Assembly: GCA_030278955.1 (NCBI GenBank)
Contig: JAOANR010000012.1
Span: 23,119,977 to 23,183,976, forward strand
Direction of reading: 5' to 3'
Length of the DNA: 64,000 bases
Source of the DNA: Hygrophila difformis
Taxonomy: Eukaryota > Streptophyta > Magnoliopsida > Lamiales > Acanthaceae
Shown here piece after piece: positions 58,441 through 64,000 of the stretch (within the stretch, counting starts at the first letter, position 1; the number at the start of each line of letters is the position of its first letter). The position numbers and the translations under genes were made by a program. The notes beneath the pieces were generated by a model that saw only the letters and a list, made by a program, of their open reading frames with translations, was not told the origin of the DNA and ran no database searches.

Positions 58441-59491
58441 TATTTTTTTTTTTTTTGGCTAAAAGTAAGTTTGTCATCATCAATATTCACTTCACTTTTT
58501 TTGAGTGTAGCCGAAGCCAGAAAAATATTCACTTCTCACTTGATGGCTGCTATAGAATTATTTTTAGAAAACGATTTTTAGCTTTTTTCCTTTCTTAGGG
58601 CTAAAACCAAAAGCTCCTCCTCAATTTTTTTTTAGTAGACATCTATATGATGGCTGCTATTGAAGTCAAGTCTCATTCCCTCATCCTCACTCAATTGTTC
58701 TTCCACAATTTTATGATCTTTAATAAAAATGTATTTTTCATAATTTTTAAGAATATTTTTCTTTCACCTTATTTTTTTCCTTTTAAACATGGAAATATTT
58801 TTATACTGAGAAAAGTAAATGTGGACATAGGCAGTAGGCTCAGTTGGGGAACTGTTCCACACCAAGTGTATTATGACAAACCTCCCCTAACATGGATACA
58901 AGAATATATATCTTGGAATAAAATATCATCTCCACACCAAAAATACTTTTTGATTTTTTTTTTCAAAAACTAATCTGTCCAAAATTTGGACACACTTAAA
59001 AAGGGAAAAATCACAACACAAAGCATTTAATTAAAATGTGTTTTTTTTGGTGGAGATTGGATTTAGCCGAATGGGCTAAATCTCACCTTCCAACTTTTAT
59101 TTACCAAACAGATTGCAGTACACCATATAGGTTGTCCGGTATTGCAAAGGCCTTTCGTTCTAAGTTGTGGCAAGTGTGAACACCCCTTTCGAAGGCATCT
59201 ACGCGCCAAAGTGTTTTCTCCTGAATAGATGAAAGCAAAAACCTACACCTGATAATATCAACTCAAATTAGTCCTCAGCTCTGCTATATGTTACTATAAG
59301 AACAACAAAGATATGCCTCAACAAGGCCTTGCACCACTACGACAATAAATTAGAAACTGAAACAAATTTATCAAAACCATTTCGCCCATCCACAATTCAG
59401 ATGCTTTTGGGGATCCGTCACTGGCATTAGTAGAAAGGCCCAACCGACAAAGCAAGGAGACAATGAGACATCTAGAAATCGGGCAATGGGA
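58441..59491. other. Spacer and 3' flank of the TcdA-like gene
   Basis: AT-rich sequence with T runs and no convincing gene. An inverted repeat (GGATTTAGCC with GGCTAAATC, loop of 5) lies at about 59062-59085. The 3' untranslated region of the minus-strand gene ending at 59492 lies at the right side; its end cannot be placed. Confidence 0.55.
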
Positions 59492-62400
59492 TCACAACCC
59501 GAACTCCAACTCAGCTCGCTTCAGCACAGATGTCACTCTTGCAAAGAATTCTGGTTCATTTTTGCCAATGTCTTCCAGGGACGTAGATTCGTGTTCATCA
59601 GCCTGCATAGTAGGCATTTTTTCAAGCATACTATTATATTTAGGACCGTTTTTCTTTTCTAAATACTATATGTGTTACTACTACAGAAAGTAGGAGCAAA
59701 CTGATTAAACACATTCTAATTATATTGGAAAATTCAGTTACAAACATTGCCAAGTATCAATTGAAAATCCTGCAGAGATACTGAATTTACAAGGAATATC
59801 TGAAGAGTGAAGACCAAATATGAGTATATCAGAGCTCAAAGAGGTAATTATGTATACAATTTATATACGTGAGTCCGTGGGTGCATCTGTGTAAATGCAG
59901 TCAAGGCACATGGATAGGCAAAGCATTATCATCGTCGTCATCATACTTTAATCTGTTATTTTCCATCATATGGTTTGCTACCGGAGGATATGCTGCAATG
60001 TGTTTGATCAAAACAAAAAGGTTTTCCTAAGCAGCATAACAAAAGTTTCAAACATAAATTTAAATGTACCAAATCTCTTTTTGGATGGATTGCGTGCCAA
60101 GCATACAAAAATCCTCATGTGGATTTAAATTTAGAACATCTAATTTTATAGTTCCTTAATATGGAGTAATTTTTTTTCCCAAATCTTCCCATTCCCCATT
60201 AATATCATCGAAGGAGTTCCTACATTCAACCCATTATACCAGGACATCTAGAGCCCTCCCTGCATATATGCTCCAATCATTTTAAATGTGCTCATCATCT
60301 TCTTGTTATTGCATTCCATATAAAGTCGAAGGCAAGAATCACAAGAATGACAAATGTTGCACTTACTTCATTATCATAATACTTGAAATATCTGAATAAT
60401 TAGAACGATATCAACCCAAATACCCAATATTCTAGATGGTGATGTAGTTCGCAGTGGTCATTTCCAAAGCTCAACTTTATCCCTTCATAACATTCTCAAA
60501 GCTCTGTATTGAGCCCAGTGTGCTTTATATAAGCAAGAAGCAACTACCAACTTAAATTATAAACAAATGTATAAATCCTCATCTAATGTCTTGAATATTT
60601 GACACACATAATATTTTTGAAATATGGATAATGGAATTTACTAACAAGGTAAAATTTGTGTCTTTGACACTGATAAAAAAGTCAGAGAATAAAAGTAAGA
60701 ATAGACTTGACTGTAGGATAAAAATTGTCATGTTCCCATCTAAAAGGTATGACTACTGCAAAAGATTATTTCCATTATTTCAATAGAGGAGATATCAATA
60801 TTTTTTACCTCACTAAATCTAAGAAGAATTAGATTCGAGACGGAAGCCGGTTTTGTGCTATCCCATCTGAAAAATTATGGTCAATTAAAGTCAGTGATTA
60901 GAAAATGCAACAAGCAGTTACTTGCAAATGATCCCTACATTTACATGCAAATGTCATTGATTGATCACAGACATTTTATTTATGCTTGTCTATGCCTCTA
61001 TGGAAATTGGCAATTAAAACAATATTATAGTGCAATATGAATGTTCAAATTCTGAAACCAATTTAAGTAGTTGAAGATCCAAAAACAATGCTCTCTACCA
61101 GGAAAATCAGCGAGGAATGAGAAACATAAACAGTAGATCAAAAGACATAGTAGAAGAATTGTATCCACTTACAGACTTACTGCACCAGAATCTAGGGAAC
61201 ATTTTGAATATTAACAGGAATATCAGTCCATTGGCTACCAAAAAATTTGAAAATAAATATAGATAATACAAATATTTCCAAAGCATAGCCATAAAATGTT
61301 CCTTAAATCCGTGGCAGCCACAAAAAGGTTGTCATCGTAATGTATATTGAGGGTTGAATTCTGTTGTTTAAAATTCTAATCTCACTTTATCATCACTACA
61401 TATGAAATTAGCTTTCCTGATATTTAATATAGTACTAAACAACCAATTAATTACCACTAAAACTAATATCGATAATTGACAAATCTAACAACACATAGAT
61501 TTATAACGCTTTGACCACAACATCCATGATTCCATCTACATTTCTATTTTGATATCTTAAAAGCTAAAAATAAATGACCAGGATAGGGCATAGAAAGGAT
61601 GATATTTGTCAGGCTCCAATTATTGACCAGGCTAGGACATATTACTGTATTAAAGATATATGATGATATTCCATTTTACTCAAATTAAAATATGACCAAG
61701 TCCTGAGTACCTGACAATCTCTAACTTCATAATTCATTGCTTAGTTTTCAAGCTTCTGTACTACAACCAATCTCACTAAAATCGGTACCTGACAAGCATT
61801 AATTCATTCATGGAACGCCACATTCCACGCCCAACTTCTTTAGGTGATTGATCTCTGGCACTTCTCCCGTGCCACAATTCTTTGGCTATATGCATAACTT
61901 CCTCCACATCCACCTAAGAGGAATCGGAGAATGTGTGATAAAAATATTGCATATAACTAATACTAAAGAAATGTTAGAATCAAGCAATTGTTTTTCACAA
62001 ATTAAAATTCCTTAATTAAATTTTTGGTTGCTCAAGGCTTCAACAAGTTGCTACATCATTGCTTATACAAACAATTAGGATATCTTGCCATATCATTATC
62101 TCATGTTAACTTTGAGAATGAGAATTAACATTTTTCCAAAAGGAATTTTTTTGATATAGTTTTGGATTATCTCCATGCAAAAAAGGAACTTGGAGAAACC
62201 ACTTATATCCTCACATATTTTCTAGTATTGAATCAAGAACCCCCATCCAAACCTAAGTAGGTGATTCGACTAGAAAAAGAGTTAGTAAAAGAGGGAAAGG
62301 ATGACAGATCAATAATTGGGAATGCATGAAAGCACAACAAGCAGGTCAGTACCACCATAAGAGAGAGGGGGGATTCACCTTCTTATGTATCCTCCATCCA

Positions 62401-63089
62401 TATTTAAATGTGAGCTAATGAGTTATTTTCATTTTCCCAAGGAGGATACATAAGAAGATTAAGATTAAGATTTTCATGCCTGGAGAACTGTGTACCTGAA
62501 CATCCACTGATGTACCGTATTGTATCTCTTCATGCTCAAGAAGGCGCTGATGAAGGACACGGTAATGATCCATATCAAAATTCACCACTGGTTCCATATG
62601 AACTTGCAGACTTGCCAGTTGAGTCACAACATAGGAGGCCATGACTTGTCCGAAAATTGCTGGTATGGTTCCTAGAACTGGAATGATACGAACTCGAAAA
62701 CCTGGAACAATCTGATGATCAATACCAACAATCTGTCATTCGTTAACAAATTGATATACACTGCCAAGTTTTGCACCAAAAAAAAAAAAAAAAAAGAAAA
62801 AAAGAAAAAAAGAGCAAGCTTAAATGTCAAAACAGAAAACTCTTCTTTACAGTTTCAGAAGATGGATCCCAATTATATAATTAAAATACATATTTTCTGA
62901 TTAGAATAAAAATTTACAAGCCCATGTAATTCTAAATAGACCAGTCTCATTACTTACTTGATAATCTGAAGGATTTTCTTCCCCATTTGGTCCTTCAAAA
63001 GGAAGCAATTTTGCCTTGGGTTTCTCCAATGAGAAAACTACAGGAATACCCCCTTCAATGCCATGCTCCTTCCTTAGTCGGTGTCTGAC
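59492..63089 (-). CDS. TcdA-like tRNA threonylcarbamoyladenosine dehydratase, C-terminal part
   Basis: Five exons with matching phases: 63089-62958, 62711-62496, 61913-61789, 60866-60809 and 59602-59492 (stop). Earlier exons lie beyond the window. The protein has VRHRLRKEHGI and PVVFSLEKPK, then VPGFRVRIIPVLGTIPAIFG followed by a helix. RWDSTKP is a block shared with bacterial TcdA and yeast Tcd proteins. These ThiF/E1-fold enzymes use ATP to cyclise t6A at position 37 of tRNAs to ct6A. The ATP-binding Rossmann core must be upstream. An alternative acceptor at the start of exon 62711 would add six codons in frame. It could otherwise be called a ThiF-family protein of unknown substrate. No damage was seen. 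Confidence 0.85.
62779..62811. repeat. A-rich tract in an intron
   Basis: A run of about 19 A followed by GAAAAAAAG units, within the intron between 62958 and 62711 of the TcdA-like gene. Low complexity only. Confidence 0.8.
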
Positions 63090-64000
63090 CTGAATTTCAT
63101 GATTTTAACATCTTCAGTGCACAATTTATAACCAAATTATGGAACTTTAATGTCGACAACTTTATTTCAATAACAACATTCTTTGGCACCTTCGGGCTAC
63201 AAAAGGAAAAGAGATCATAACATGAAACATTTCTATTATTGAAGAAAGAAGAAAGGATGAAAGGATTTACTCAACCACCTTTAACTGAACAACTTGTTTA
63301 GAAGACCAAAAGCAAAGTGCATTAAGATTTCAGATATTATTTGTATATGAGAACTTCAGAAATACAGTTTTATAATTTGGAAGTAAAAGATCATACATAT
63401 TAAATGGTAATTAATTCAACTTCATAATGTAGTTCTATATATTGCTTATAGTCAAGGGGATTGTGCATTTTGATTATTCTCTACTATCCTATTATCAAAA
63501 GCTTCTTGATGTCAAGATCCTGCACCATGAACCTTTGCATTGCCATGGGGAGGGTTATAACTAAAAAAGTCATAGCGATACTGTAATATCCTTAACAGTG
63601 TGGAATTGCATCAGTATCATGGGGTTTGGACTTTGGAGGAATTTGGATTGGATTTGTATTATTTCTGAATTCTCACAATACAGATAGCTTCACCTCCACA
63701 TATCCGTAGGCACAACGCAACTTGAACAATTAAATTTCCAAGGCATCAAACATAAATTCAAAGTCACCGTCAATGTTAAAAACATATTATTGACCACTCA
63801 ATTCACGATGCAACCTTCTAAATCTTTGCAACACAAATACCTTCACAGCTTTAATAAAGATACTTGAAGTAATTAAAGGTCCAAAACATCAACTACAAAT
63901 TCTAAGTCATCATCCAATTAAACATCAAACTATCAACCATTCAATTTAAGATACATTCACCAAGAATCATGTCTAGACTAAAAATAACATGAAATTACAG
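63090..64000 (-). other. Intron of the TcdA-like gene
   Basis: An acceptor (TTCAG) ends just before the exon at 63089. I found no further TcdA-like exon up to 64000, so this is probably one intron running out of the window. Composition is plain AT-rich. Confidence 0.6.

Noticed and set aside
59930..60000. Possible extra TcdA-like exon after TTGCAG
   Set aside because: Exons 60866-60809 and 59602-59492 join in phase and the resulting junction fits the family without an insert.

Overview
This is nuclear DNA of a flowering plant, most likely a eudicot; I cannot name the species. The evidence is two intron-rich plant housekeeping genes (nicastrin and a TcdA-type tRNA dehydratase), stowaway-like MITEs, Ty3/gypsy retrotransposons of the Athila and chromovirus/Tekay type, and a FAR1-type Mutator-like element (MULE) carrying a Ulp1-like gene. 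A 500-bp run of N (712-1211) marks an assembly gap.

Layout. 1-711: part of a Tekay-like LTR on the minus strand. About 1208-26031: one giant Athila-like retrotransposon with two ~5-kb LTRs, gag-protease and RT-RNaseH-integrase frames broken by stops and a frameshift, and a long third gene. That gene appears to have its own TATA promoter, a short first exon and a 1.4-kb intron. 26032 to about 42330: a decayed MULE read on the minus strand. It has a FAR1/MULE transposase remnant, a gene combining an N-terminal domain, an acidic linker and a Ulp1-like protease, and two smaller coding remnants. It is split by a Tekay-like retrotransposon (28525-35582, target duplication TTTCC) and cut at its left edge by the Athila-like element. 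42330-43587: AT-rich spacer. 43588-54081: complete nicastrin gene on the minus strand, 16 coding exons and 670 codons, with transposon insertions in its introns. 54334-58440: MITEs, one of them split by a gag-only LTR element (54701-58301, target duplication GAAGT). 59492-63089 and beyond the window: the last five exons of a TcdA-like gene, minus strand.

Main observations. (1) The Athila-like element carries arrays of a 22-bp palindrome (core AATTCGGTCTAGACCGAATT). One lies upstream of the LTR TATA box and another directly upstream of the internal TATA box of the third gene. An 18-bp motif that marks the 3' LTR start also precedes this internal array, so the third gene may be driven by an embedded, diverged copy of the LTR U3. 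(2) The MULE carries dozens of copies of a TTTCAGCGATG-type motif in its noncoding parts. None were seen in its exons or in the retrotransposons inserted in it. This layout recalls the target motifs of VANDAL anti-silencing proteins. (3) A protein domain is shared between the Athila-like third gene and a MULE coding remnant. (4) Other scars include filler DNA copied from 7 kb away, a triplicated exon, a moved LTR/primer-site boundary and a GC-AG intron in nicastrin.
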